From positions 55,253 through 119,252 of the forward strand of contig NZ_JAPIUX010000005.1 in assembly GCF_026240015.1 (NCBI RefSeq): a DNA stretch of 64,000 nt, in the 5' to 3' direction. The stretch comes from Acetobacter farinalis (GTDB taxonomy: Bacteria > Pseudomonadota > Alphaproteobacteria > Acetobacterales > Acetobacteraceae). Of this stretch, positions 53,952-62,200 are shown in pieces. The translations under genes were made by a program, and so were the position numbers. Every line of letters starts with the position of its first letter. Positions within the stretch are counted from its first letter, which is position 1. The notes beneath the pieces are model-generated. The model was not told the DNA's origin and did not search any database. It saw nothing but the letters and a program-made list of their open reading frames with translations.

Positions 53952-54470
53952 TCAGTTGCCAGCACTGGCCGGGGCACTCGCAGGGGTACTGGCCGCGGTG
54001 CTGGCCGGAGCATTATCCGACCACATATCGCGGTGGATTTTCCATTCTCCCCCCTGTTTGAGCATGACAATCGTTTGTTTGCCCTGCTCGATAACGTGGC
54101 CTTTACCGTCGAGCATCTCCAGGTGAGAGATGCTGGTCGCGGTGTTACCTCCCCCATAATAGATCTCGTAATGATCAAATCTGGCTCCCCCGACCACGTT
54201 TGGCTGCAGGCTCTTTTCGAAATAGGCCAGAATGGCCGCCCGCCCGGAAACCGGATTTTCATTAGGGGGAAGCAGTTTCGCGTCATCTGTGTAGAGCCGC
54301 GAAATCGCCTTGAGATCTCCCTTGGCGAGATCAGCCGCAAACCGCTCGGTCACAGCTTTAACTGCGGTCTCATCGGGTGAATGCGACACAGCGGCAAAGG
54401 CTGGCGCACAATGCAGGGCGAGAGCCGCTGAAGCCCCCAGAAAACAGGAGAGCGCTTTTGTTCTTGTCAT
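53952..54470 (-). CDS. Exported SgcJ/EcaC-like (NTF2-fold) protein, copy 1
   Basis: About 172 residues with a Sec signal peptide (MTRTKALSCFLGASAALALH, cleavage likely after AFA). The mature part is an NTF2-like cone: KAVTERFAADLAKGDLKAIS, LYTDDAKLLPPNENPVSGRA and EWKIHRDMWSD, as in SgcJ/EcaC. It ends with a low-complexity Ala/Ser/Thr/Pro tail. It follows an SDR gene by 50 bp on the same strand. A related protein is encoded at 56645. Periplasmic ligand or substrate unknown. Confidence 0.87.
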   Translation of the reverse strand: MTRTKALSCFLGASAALALHCAPAFAAVSHSPDETAVKAVTERFAADLAKGDLKAISRLYTDDAKLLPPNENPVSGRAAILAYFEKSLQPNVVGGARFDHYEIYYGGGNTATSISHLEMLDGKGHVIEQGKQTIVMLKQGGEWKIHRDMWSDNAPASTAASTPASAPASAGN

Positions 54471-54519
54471 GATAAATCTTTCTGCGTTGAGCCTCTGCGG
54501 GCAAAATCGGGTCCGTACT

Positions 54520-55266
54520 TCAAAGCTGCGAACAGCCACCATCAACAACCAGTTCAGTCCCGACCACGTATTGAGCCTCATCACTCGCCAGGTAGAGGAC
54601 TGCGGCAGCAATCTCCTCGGCGCGGCCCATACGCCCCACAGGCACACTCCGGGCGAACTGTGCTTTGAAATCTTCCACCTCAGCTTCGGACATGCCGAGT
54701 TTGCTCAGGAGCGGTGTTTCGATGCCGCCGGGGGCCACTGCATTCACACGGATTTTGCGATCAAGCAGTTCGTAAGACCAGCTCCGCGCGAAGGAACGCA
54801 CTGCCGCTTTGGCAGCGGCAACCAGCGACAAACTATGTTTGCCAGTCTGATCGATGAACGAAGTCGTCAGGATGACAGATGCCCCCTCACGCAGCACGGG
54901 CAAAGCAGCCTGCATCGTAAACACGGCCCCCTTGACGCTGATATCCATGATCTCGTCGTACTGGTGTTCGTTAATCGACGGCAGCGGCGTTGGCATGACG
55001 TATCCCGCGTTCACAAACAGAATGTCGAGCCCGCCAAAAGCCTGCTGAACTGTGGTCGCAACGGATTGCATCGCTTCCAAAGAGCGCACGTCAGCAGCAA
55101 GAACCAGAGCGTCGCCGCCAAGTTCCGCACGCACATCGGCAAACCGGGATTCATCGCGGCCCGTGACAGCAACACGAGCCCCTTCCTTGATGAAGCGCTT
55201 TGCCGTGGCCAGCCCGATGCCGCTCGTACCGCCCGTGATGAGTGCTGTTTTTCCCGAAAGTCTCAT
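54520..55266 (-). CDS. SDR family protein lacking the catalytic Tyr
   Basis: A 248-residue classical SDR: TGGTSGIGLATAKRFIKEGA (cofactor loop), LFVNAGYVMP (NAG), and C-terminal APGGIETPLLSKLGMSEAEV. In the active site the Ser is present (TTSF) and the Lys is present (AAAKAAV), but the position 13 residues after Ser, normally Tyr, is Val (SLSLVAAAK). Either catalysis is altered or the protein serves another role. GAGGA precedes the ATG at 55266. It heads an operon with an SgcJ-like gene, under a motif shared with three other promoters. Confidence 0.9.
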   Translation of the reverse strand: MRLSGKTALITGGTSGIGLATAKRFIKEGARVAVTGRDESRFADVRAELGGDALVLAADVRSLEAMQSVATTVQQAFGGLDILFVNAGYVMPTPLPSINEHQYDEIMDISVKGAVFTMQAALPVLREGASVILTTSFIDQTGKHSLSLVAAAKAAVRSFARSWSYELLDRKIRVNAVAPGGIETPLLSKLGMSEAEVEDFKAQFARSVPVGRMGRAEEIAAAVLYLASDEAQYVVGTELVVDGGCSQL

Positions 55267-55344
55267 AGCGGAATCCTCAATATTAAAGAGACGCAACAGG
55301 CGCCCCTGCCGTTCGTGTCGATCCTAGCAAAACAGAAAATGTCT

Positions 55345-55362
55345 TAAAGGACGTATTTCCCT
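55345..55362 (-). promoter_or_regulatory. Shared regulon motif, site B (SDR promoter)
   Basis: On the minus strand this reads AGGGAAATACGTCCTTTA, 79 bp before the SDR start. It differs from site A by one base and is in the opposite orientation. The longer string ATTTAAGGGAAATACG also recurs at 60398-60413. Confidence 0.75.
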
Positions 55363-55407
55363 TAAATAAAGACACCACCACTCAAACCGAACTCGTGGCG
55401 CAAAGCG

Positions 55408-55425
55408 AGGGAATTACGTCCTTTA
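55408..55425 (+). promoter_or_regulatory. Shared regulon motif, site A (DJ-1 promoter)
   Basis: AGGGAATTACGTCCTTTA, 79 bp before the start of the DJ-1/PfpI gene. Site A and site B thus sit at the same distance from their respective start codons. Confidence 0.75.
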
Positions 55426-55503
55426 GGAACACCGCACGTGGAACTAGGTATCAGGACTGTCCGGCAACCAACCCCGCGCGGCGGGATAGCTTAGGAGAGC
55501 GCT

Positions 55504-56319
55504 ATGTCTGGAATTTTCGATGAAACGATCCGGGAAAACCTGAGTGAGAAAGGTCGTGCACGGCGGCAGGCCATGCTGATTGGCGGCGCAGCACTTGCCA
55601 CGACTGCCGCAGTCAGCTTTCTCCCGGGAGTTGCGCACGCAACAACACGCGCTGGAGCCGAGAAACCAATCGACTTTCTGTTCGTGATCTACCCGAATGG
55701 AACACTTCTCGATTTCGCCGGCCCCAATGAAATCCTCTCACGTATTCCCAACACGCGGGTTCGGTTCGCCAGCCCTGCTGGCGGTCCTGTCACTCTGGAG
55801 AAAGGCATCGTGTTCGGTCCGACGGAGAAACTTTCTGACATAGACAAGGTCGATGTCATCTGCATTCCCGGTGCCTTAAACCTTTCCGCAATGATGAAAC
55901 CGGAAATCCTTGCACATATCAGGAAGCTGTCCGAAAGCGCCCAATATGTCACCTCAGTCTGTACGGGCTCACTCATTCTTGGCGCTGCTGGAGTTCTGAA
56001 AGGGAAGCGAAGCGCTTGTCACTGGGCGTTCCTGAACGTGCTTAAAGAATACGGGGCCATTCCGGATTCTGCCCGTATCGTGAAGGATGGTCGCTTCATG
56101 AGTGGCGGTGGTGTTACCGCAGGCATTGATTTCGGCGTAGCGATAGCCGCAGAACTTCGCGGTGCACAGGCTGCACAGCAGGTGCAGCTTCTTGTTCAGT
56201 ATGACCCGCAACCGCCGTTCCGTTCGGGCAATCCGGCAGATGCACCCGAAAACGTTCGGGAAGCAGTTTATAAAATGCTGCCTGGTTCCAAAGATGGGCT
56301 GATGCGTCCGATCATTTAG
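55504..56319 (+). CDS. Tat-exported DJ-1/PfpI family protein (isonitrile-hydratase-like)
   Basis: A 271-residue protein. The N-terminus has a twin-arginine-like segment (KGRARRQAMLIGGAALATTA) ending in a hydrophobic stretch to VAHA, so export folded by Tat is likely. The DJ-1/PfpI domain has VIYPNGTLLDFAGPNEIL, VDVICIPGALN and SVCTGSLILGAAGVLKGKRS followed by CHW. The Cys in VCTGS is the family nucleophile. Isonitrile hydratase and GlxA regulators share this form. Reaction unknown; site A lies upstream. Confidence 0.87.
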   Translation: MSGIFDETIRENLSEKGRARRQAMLIGGAALATTAAVSFLPGVAHATTRAGAEKPIDFLFVIYPNGTLLDFAGPNEILSRIPNTRVRFASPAGGPVTLEKGIVFGPTEKLSDIDKVDVICIPGALNLSAMMKPEILAHIRKLSESAQYVTSVCTGSLILGAAGVLKGKRSACHWAFLNVLKEYGAIPDSARIVKDGRFMSGGGVTAGIDFGVAIAAELRGAQAAQQVQLLVQYDPQPPFRSGNPADAPENVREAVYKMLPGSKDGLMRPII

Positions 56320-56644
56320 TGCGCCAGCCACGTTCTCGAAGGTCTGAGTTTTGAATAAATGCTGCATATCTGAAGAAAAATATGATCTCTTTAGTATGTA
56401 AAAGCACTTTTCATAACCAGATCACGATTACCTCATCACGCCTCTCGCCGTGATGAACGGCTAGAATGCTCATCGTTCGCCTCATGTTTGTCAAAAAACT
56501 TATGACACGCATGGGGCAAACGATACCAGGGAGCCATTCCACGCCATGCCGCCTGCGAATTCCTTTGAGGGCTATACATCCTTTAACCCTCCCGGAAAGT
56601 TATTCCCCCTTTTTTGAAATATTCAAGCAGACTGAGATCGAACA
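56320..56644. other. Promoter region of the second SgcJ-like gene
   Basis: A 325-bp gap. It contains the third motif copy (56568-56585). No gene is seen; short frames lack motifs. Confidence 0.5.
56568..56585 (+). promoter_or_regulatory. Shared regulon motif, site C (SgcJ-like promoter)
   Basis: AGGGCTATACATCCTTTA, matching site B at 15 of 18 positions, 60 bp before the start of the SgcJ-like gene. Confidence 0.6.
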
Positions 56645-57133
56645 ATGAACATGAAATCAATTTTCGCAGCTTTCGCCATCCTCCCTGTCTCTTCAGCGAT
56701 TGCTGGGGCACCGATTGCGGCCTATGCAGCAGGTCCTTCTCGCTCTACGGAAGTCGCTATCAAAGCAGAAAACGACCGTTGGGCAGAGGCCTTCAAACGA
56801 GGCGACTATGAGGCCATCGGTCATCTCTACACTGAAGATGGCACATTACTGCAACCTGGTGGCAAGCGCGTTAAAGGTGCGGCAGCAATCACGCAGTATT
56901 TCACTGCCGGTTATGCAGGAAAGGAACCTGATACAGTGTCCTTCAGTAACTTTGAATTTTACGGCAATAATGAAGTCGTCACCGAGGTATCGGACTCACT
57001 TGTCAGAAGCCATGACGGACAACTAAAGTCACGCGGCAAACAAATGCTCCTTTTCATTAAGCAGGGCAACACGTGGAAGCTGCATCGCGATATCTGGAAC
57101 GACGATGGCCCATTGAAATCGGATGACCGCTAA
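56645..57133 (+). CDS. Exported SgcJ/EcaC-like (NTF2-fold) protein, copy 2
   Basis: A 162-residue protein with a Sec signal peptide (MNMKSIFAAFAILPVSSAIA, cleavage likely after AYA). NTF2-like marks are NDRWAEAFKRGDYEAIGHLY, TEDGTLLQPGGKRVKGAAAI and GNTWKLHRDIWNDD. The ending matches that of copy 1 (EWKIHRDMWSD), so the two are paralogues. GAGATCGAACA precedes the ATG. Regulated, it seems, with the SDR and DJ-1 genes through site C. Confidence 0.88.
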   Translation: MNMKSIFAAFAILPVSSAIAGAPIAAYAAGPSRSTEVAIKAENDRWAEAFKRGDYEAIGHLYTEDGTLLQPGGKRVKGAAAITQYFTAGYAGKEPDTVSFSNFEFYGNNEVVTEVSDSLVRSHDGQLKSRGKQMLLFIKQGNTWKLHRDIWNDDGPLKSDDR

Positions 57134-57217
57134 TCCGGCACCGTTAATTTCAGGCACCACATGCAGAAAAATGCGTTTGTCGTTTACGCACATCAAATCT
57201 GCACGCCGTGGGCTTTA

Positions 57218-57242
57218 GCAGGGTTGCTTGCGACAACCCTGC
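57218..57242. terminator. Hairpin between convergent SgcJ-like and carotenoid oxygenase genes
   Basis: GCAGGGTTG (57218-57226) pairs with CAACCCTGC (57234-57242). It lies between two convergent stops, so it may end both transcripts, though no T-run follows. Confidence 0.5.
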
Positions 57243-57285
57243 GAACCACCCCTGAAAATATCTGACTATTCACGGAAACATGAGT

Positions 57286-58662
57286 TCACGCAGCAGGAGA
57301 GAGTGTATCTCGATCAGCCGCCCAGCCACCATGAAAGCCAAACGGCACCCGGACCGGCAGCCGTATGGTGGCTAGCGGTTCACCTGCGAAATCCTGAGCA
57401 TCCAGAATGACAACATCGCTCAGATTTCTGCTGGCATCGTAAACGTAAGACATGATCCAGCCCTCATCCTCAGCAACAGCGTCAGGCTTTTGCACGAAGA
57501 TTGGCTCCAGAGTCATACGGTCCGTACCATAGTCATGTATCTCCGTTGTACCACGCAGCATGTCGTGCTTCATTGCCGGTCCAAAACGCACATTACGCCC
57601 CCAATGGGCTGTGTAGCTGAAACGGTAAGGCTGGCCGCCATACAGTCCATTGATCCGCGGAAATTCAGTCCCATGGTCGTCAAGAGCGGTCTCGCTTAAC
57701 CGACCGGAACGTCGGTTAAGCGTCCATCGAACCAGAGTGGGAATGCCCTCGTTTGGTCCATTATGATCGTGATCGAACATGCGCGGATGACGTGCGACGT
57801 CAATGATGGTCGCATCACCATCGTCATAAGCGTTAACAAAGTGAAAAACAAAACAGCGCGGCGCTTCAAACCATTGAATGTTCGCCCCATCTCCGTTGCG
57901 TGGCAAAAGCCCGATCCGTGCATCCCGGCGCTCATCCCAAAGCCATGGAAATCCGGCCTGAGACCGTTCAGGCTGAAATGTGACCGGCAGATCGGGTATA
58001 ATTATGAATGAGGCCGTAAACGCCATATCGTGAATCAGCGGATTATGCGGCAGGTCGATCCGCGCTTTGGTCGTGGCACGACCATTATGGTCGAGCGAAA
58101 TATAGCGGACAGGCTGCCCAGGCTGATACGCTAGAGCATGCTGCTCACCCGTAATCGGATCAATCTTCGGATGTCCGGTAAAACCAGCCTCAAGTGTTCC
58201 GTTGAAATCCGTACGCGCGACACTTTCCAACTCATAGGTCAGCTCAACCGGCAGGCTCCCTGCCTCCACAACAGCATAAAGCTTTCTGCCAACACTGGTA
58301 AAATTCGTATTCACACTTCCGTCACGCCTCCCCTCACCCGGCCCGCTGAGAGGTTGACATTTCAGAGCGGCAACCACCGCCGCATCTTTGACGTAACGGC
58401 TGCGATACCACTCTGCCTTGCCGTCACGCAGACGCAGACCATGCGCCATCCCTGAACCTGAGAACCAGTGATAGCGTGCAGGGTCTGGAGGCGTGGCAGG
58501 ATTGGGACCAATCCGAAGCAGACGGCCGCTTAACGCATCGGGAATGCGCCCGATCACCTCCAGATTGAACGCAGTGGTTTCAACCGCCACGGGACCAAAA
58601 TTATCAGCCAGATAGGGTGCTCCTGCACGCATGGGTCCGGGCGTTTTCGGAAGCAGAGTCAT
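57286..58662 (-). CDS. Carotenoid oxygenase family protein
   Basis: About 458 residues from MTLLPKTPGPMRAGAPYLAD. A seven-bladed propeller non-heme iron dioxygenase of the RPE65/CCD/lignostilbene family. All four iron His are visible: GHPKIDPITGEQHAL, NPLIHDMAFT, FVFHFVNAYDDGD and VPFGFHGGW. It cleaves carotenoid, apocarotenoid or stilbene double bonds. No carotenoid synthesis gene is present here. The ATG with GGAG upstream is chosen over a TTG at 58674. Divergent from a TetR gene. Confidence 0.93.
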   Translation of the reverse strand: MTLLPKTPGPMRAGAPYLADNFGPVAVETTAFNLEVIGRIPDALSGRLLRIGPNPATPPDPARYHWFSGSGMAHGLRLRDGKAEWYRSRYVKDAAVVAALKCQPLSGPGEGRRDGSVNTNFTSVGRKLYAVVEAGSLPVELTYELESVARTDFNGTLEAGFTGHPKIDPITGEQHALAYQPGQPVRYISLDHNGRATTKARIDLPHNPLIHDMAFTASFIIIPDLPVTFQPERSQAGFPWLWDERRDARIGLLPRNGDGANIQWFEAPRCFVFHFVNAYDDGDATIIDVARHPRMFDHDHNGPNEGIPTLVRWTLNRRSGRLSETALDDHGTEFPRINGLYGGQPYRFSYTAHWGRNVRFGPAMKHDMLRGTTEIHDYGTDRMTLEPIFVQKPDAVAEDEGWIMSYVYDASRNLSDVVILDAQDFAGEPLATIRLPVRVPFGFHGGWAADRDTLSPAA

Positions 58663-58673
58663 AAGCGTCTCCA

Positions 58674-58740
58674 ATGTGATGCCATATCACTTTGGCTTTT
58701 ATTGATCTGCTGTCAATTTAAATGTTATAGAGCATCACAT
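58674..58740. promoter_or_regulatory. Inverted repeat in the carotenoid oxygenase/TetR divergent region
   Basis: ATGTGATGC (58674-58682) and GCATCACAT (58732-58740) are perfect 9-bp arms that flank the whole divergent promoter; the right arm touches the tetR start codon. Candidate paired operators. Confidence 0.5.
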
Positions 58741-59314
58741 GAAACGCGATGCAGAACCAAACCAGCCTGAACGCCGCAAAAACTATCATCATGGCGACTT
58801 ACGGAAGGAACTGCTTGATGCGGCCCGGGCGGAAATATCCGCTCACGGGGCTCAAAACCTTTCAATGGCATCACTGGCACGCCGGGCGGGTGTGGCGCAG
58901 TCAGCACCATATCGTCACTTCACGGACCGCGAGGATCTCCTCTCAGCCGTTGCAACCAATGGGTTCGAGCAGTTTACCAAGGTTCTTCTCGAAGCCGCAT
59001 CAAGCGGGGACGAAGCAAATGCGATTAAGCGGATGGCATCCGCCTACCTTGCTTTTGGGGTAGAAAATGTGGAGCTTTACCGCCTTATGTTTGCATCCGG
59101 TCTGGTGCCGGAGGCCACACCAGACAGCGCACTTGCACACGCGGCGCGCGCAAGCTTTCAGCCGCTTCTTGACCGCGTAACAGCGTCCAGCCCGGAAACA
59201 TCGCTCACACGCGCCCATGCCGTGTGGGGCCAGCTCCATGGCCTGGTCATGCTGAAAGCTGATGGGTTTATCGCCGACTCACTCGACACGCTGATGAACG
59301 CTCTCTCCTTTTAA
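58739..59314 (+). CDS. TetR/AcrR family regulator
   Basis: A 191-residue TetR protein. The HTH region is LSMASLARRAGVAQSAPYRH and FTDREDLLSAVATNGFEQFT. The C-terminal half (TetR_C_33/WHG-like: VWGQLHGLVMLKADGF) is the WHG domain class. Likely represses the divergent carotenoid oxygenase and itself. Confidence 0.9.
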   Translation: MKRDAEPNQPERRKNYHHGDLRKELLDAARAEISAHGAQNLSMASLARRAGVAQSAPYRHFTDREDLLSAVATNGFEQFTKVLLEAASSGDEANAIKRMASAYLAFGVENVELYRLMFASGLVPEATPDSALAHAARASFQPLLDRVTASSPETSLTRAHAVWGQLHGLVMLKADGFIADSLDTLMNALSF

Positions 59315-59403
59315 GGAGGCCGCACTAAGGCATGCCCTCCCCGAGAATGGGCACGCATTCCAGAACGCTGCCAGCCGCCCGCCCTGACTAGCTCTTTCTG
59401 GTA

Positions 59404-60390
59404 TTATTCCTTCGTCGCACCGCCGTGTCCCTGCTGTATGGCGTACACAGCATTCTCCTGACGACCGGCGCGCCTTACTGCTTGCGGGGGATGGCCGTGC
59501 AATTTGACAAAGGCACGGCGCATACGCTCAGGGTCCGAAAAACCAACGGCTTTTGCGATCTGTTCAATCGGCTCCGACCCGCCTTGCAAACGCGAACAGG
59601 CGGCCTCAACACGCAGGCGCTCAACCGCCTTGGCTGGCGTTTCACCGGTCTGACGCCTGAAAGCCCGTCCAAATTGACGAACACTTAATCTGGCTGCTTC
59701 CGCAAGCCGCTCGATCGGTAGCGGTTCCACCAGATGATCACGGGCGAAGGCCAGCGCCATACGGATCCGGTCTGAGTCCGGTTCCATCTGCGACATGGCT
59801 GAGAACTGCGACTGCCCGCCAGAGCGGCGATAAGGAACAACAAGCTCACGCGCAACCTCACGCGCAATATTAATCCCGAAGTCGGTTTCGATGAGTGCGA
59901 GCGCCAGATCAATCCCCGCCGTGATGCCGGCGGAGGTCCAGATATTGTCGTCCACAACGAAGATACGATCCGCCTCGACCCTGATCAGAGGGTATCGTTG
60001 CTGAAGTTCCGGTGCGAGCCGCCAGTGAGTTGTTGCGCGATGACCATCCAGAAGTCCTGCCGCTGCCAGAAGAAACGCGCCCGTGCAAACACTCGCGATG
60101 CGGGCAGTACGTGCAGCCAGATCCTTTGCCGCCGCAATGGCCGCAGGATTTTGAAAAGCGTCGATTTCGCCGCCAATAAAAATCACCGTATCAAACTGCT
60201 GGGTGCGGAAGGACTGAGTATGAATGGAAACTCCGGAACTCCCGACAACAACACCTCCACTCTCGGAAATCACCGTCAGGCGATAGGCACCCCCTTCAAC
60301 AAAGCCATTCGCCTCTTCAAATGCACCCAGCGGCCCCGCAAGATCGAGGACACGGTGGTCAAGACAGACAAAGAATCCAATATGATGCAT
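59404..60390 (-). CDS. GlxA-type transcriptional regulator (DJ-1/PfpI domain plus AraC HTH)
   Basis: A 328-residue regulator. The DJ-1/PfpI sensor has MHHIGFFVCLDHRVLDLAGP and IASVCTGAFLLAAAGLLDGH then RATTHW. The C-terminal HTH pair is LAEAARLSVRQFGRAFRRQT and AKAVGFSDPERMRRAFVKLH. Its sensor domain is related to the exported DJ-1 protein at 55504. A regulon motif (site D) lies directly upstream, so it is the natural candidate to read sites A-D. Confidence 0.9.
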   Translation of the reverse strand: MHHIGFFVCLDHRVLDLAGPLGAFEEANGFVEGGAYRLTVISESGGVVVGSSGVSIHTQSFRTQQFDTVIFIGGEIDAFQNPAAIAAAKDLAARTARIASVCTGAFLLAAAGLLDGHRATTHWRLAPELQQRYPLIRVEADRIFVVDDNIWTSAGITAGIDLALALIETDFGINIAREVARELVVPYRRSGGQSQFSAMSQMEPDSDRIRMALAFARDHLVEPLPIERLAEAARLSVRQFGRAFRRQTGETPAKAVERLRVEAACSRLQGGSEPIEQIAKAVGFSDPERMRRAFVKLHGHPPQAVRRAGRQENAVYAIQQGHGGATKE

Positions 60391-60402
60391 AGCCCGAATT
60401 TA

Positions 60403-60420
60403 AGGGAAATACGCATTTTT
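60403..60420 (+). promoter_or_regulatory. Shared regulon motif, site D (GlxA-type regulator promoter)
   Basis: AGGGAAATACGCATTTTT, 14 of 18 matches to site B, lying about 13 bp upstream of the regulator start codon (minus strand). Fits autoregulation. Confidence 0.6.
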
Positions 60421-60631
60421 TGCCATAACTCTTTTCATGGACACAGGCTGAGCCCGGAAAAATATGTCATGCCCGGCCACAAGAAGGCGTCACCCCACGT
60501 GCACAAAAAGCGCATACTCTGGAGACGTTGGGCAAATATGGCAGCACTGTCTGAAACACCATCACAGAGCTGGTCCCCATTTTTCGGACAGGGCGATAAG
60601 CTCTCGTCCGGCCTGAACGAGGACGGGTTTT

Positions 60632-61152
60632 ATGGGTAAGGTTACGCGCCAGAGGTATGGGGCGGCGATCTACCAGAAGCCACGCACGAGTGTGCCCCAT
60701 CCGGAGCATCGGAAATACCCCTATCTGCTGCGGGATATGGTCATCGACCGACCCAATCAGGTCTGGTGTTCCGATAACACGTATATCCTCATGGAACGGG
60801 GATTTCTCTACCTCGTGGCGATCATGAACTGGGCAACCCGGAGGTTTTCAACACGGACCAGGGTTCACAATTCACGATGCCCCGGTTCACGGAGGTGCTG
60901 GAAGCGCGTCATATCCGCATCAGCATGGACGGGCGCGGTCGCTGGCCCTACCACGTGTTCATCGAACGTCTGTTGCGGTCGCTGAAATACGAATGCGTCT
61001 ATCTGCGCGCGTTCAAGACCGGATCGGAGCTACGGGCGGGGCTCAAGGCATGGATTGCCCACTACAACGGGCAGCGTCCGCACTCGGCACTGGCTGGACG
61101 AACGGGTCCACCTCTTTCGCTCGAAGAACCATCCGCGGTTGCTCGCGTTTAG
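60632..61152 (+). pseudogene. IS3-family transposase OrfB remnant with internal deletion
   Basis: Fragments in two frames: YQKPRTSVPHPEHRKYPYLL, DRPNQVWCSDNTYILMERGF, then after a deletion VFNTDQGSQFT (DDE region), ISMDGRGRWPYHVFIERLLR and AWIAHYNGQRPHSALAGRT. About 30 residues are missing in the middle and the N-terminal part is gone. A different IS from the one at 37-40 kb. Confidence 0.85.
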
Positions 61153-61243
61153 ACCTTACTGACACACAAGGAGGTAGCGGCTGAAGCAGGCAGACTTTGG
61201 CGAAAACCAGAATCGTATAACCGGACAGAGAAGGGCTTGAACT

Positions 61244-62200
61244 ATGGAAAACGTGATTGAACGCATTGACCCGCAATTGCGAGCGGCAGCTGAGAAGATT
61301 GAGTCGGCCGTCGCAGGAATAGTCTGGTCTGATCAGACCCTACCTGCCATACGCGCAATGCTTGCAGCAATGAACCCCGCTGAGCCGTTGCCCGACGTGA
61401 TGGTGGAAGAACGCATGGTTCCGGTTGGAGGCGATAACCCTGACGTCAAAATTTTTATCATCAACGCTGCCGATGGCCAAAAACGCCCTGGGATCCTCCA
61501 TTCCCATGGCGGCGGCACCATAGCAGGCAGTGCGTATCTCTCGGTCCCGCGGTTGCAAAAACTCGCTCGAGATGAGGGCTGGGTCATTGTGACTGTTGAG
61601 TATCGACTGTCGCCGGAGACACCCTACAAGGGTGTAATCGAGGATCATTACGCCGCACTACGCTGGATGCACGCAAACGCTTCGGAGCTAGGGCTCAACC
61701 CGGACAAAATCGCGGTGATGGGTGAAAGCGCAGGTGGCGGCAATGCAGCACGACTTGCGCTGACAGCGCGCGATCGCAAGGAGGTCCCCCTTGCCGCCCA
61801 GATCCTGATTTATCCTATGCTCGATGATCGTACAGGAAGCACGGTTAAGGTTCCTGACTTTATCGGCGCCATCCTTTGGACGCCCCAGGCGAACCAATAC
61901 GGCTGGTCATCTTTTCTTGGAATGCCGGCAGGAAGCGATGATACGCCCCCCGAGGCGGTTCCTTCACGACAAACGGATTTATCAGGCCTTCCACCAACAT
62001 TCATCGGGGTCGGCGCGCTTGATCTCTTCGTCTTCGAAGATACAGAGTATGCACGGCGGCTGATCGAGGCTGGCGTGCCTACCAAGCTGCTCGTTTCGCC
62101 CGGCGCCTATCACGGCTTCGACCAGTTGGCGCCTGATGCGGACATCTCAAAAGAATTTGCCGCAGTACAAATGAGCGCATTGAGGAGCGCGTTCAAATAA
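61244..62200 (+). CDS. HSL-type alpha/beta hydrolase (acetyl-esterase-like)
   Basis: A 318-residue hormone-sensitive-lipase-family esterase. Oxyanion motif LHSHGGGTIAGSAYLS (HGGG), nucleophile elbow VMGESAGGGNAARLAL (GESAG), acid/His region VGALDLFVFED and GAYHGFDQL. Acts on short-chain esters, probably in the cytoplasm. It is flanked by IS remnants on both sides and has a weaker GC bias, so it may be acquired. Confidence 0.9.
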   Translation: MENVIERIDPQLRAAAEKIESAVAGIVWSDQTLPAIRAMLAAMNPAEPLPDVMVEERMVPVGGDNPDVKIFIINAADGQKRPGILHSHGGGTIAGSAYLSVPRLQKLARDEGWVIVTVEYRLSPETPYKGVIEDHYAALRWMHANASELGLNPDKIAVMGESAGGGNAARLALTARDRKEVPLAAQILIYPMLDDRTGSTVKVPDFIGAILWTPQANQYGWSSFLGMPAGSDDTPPEAVPSRQTDLSGLPPTFIGVGALDLFVFEDTEYARRLIEAGVPTKLLVSPGAYHGFDQLAPDADISKEFAAVQMSALRSAFK

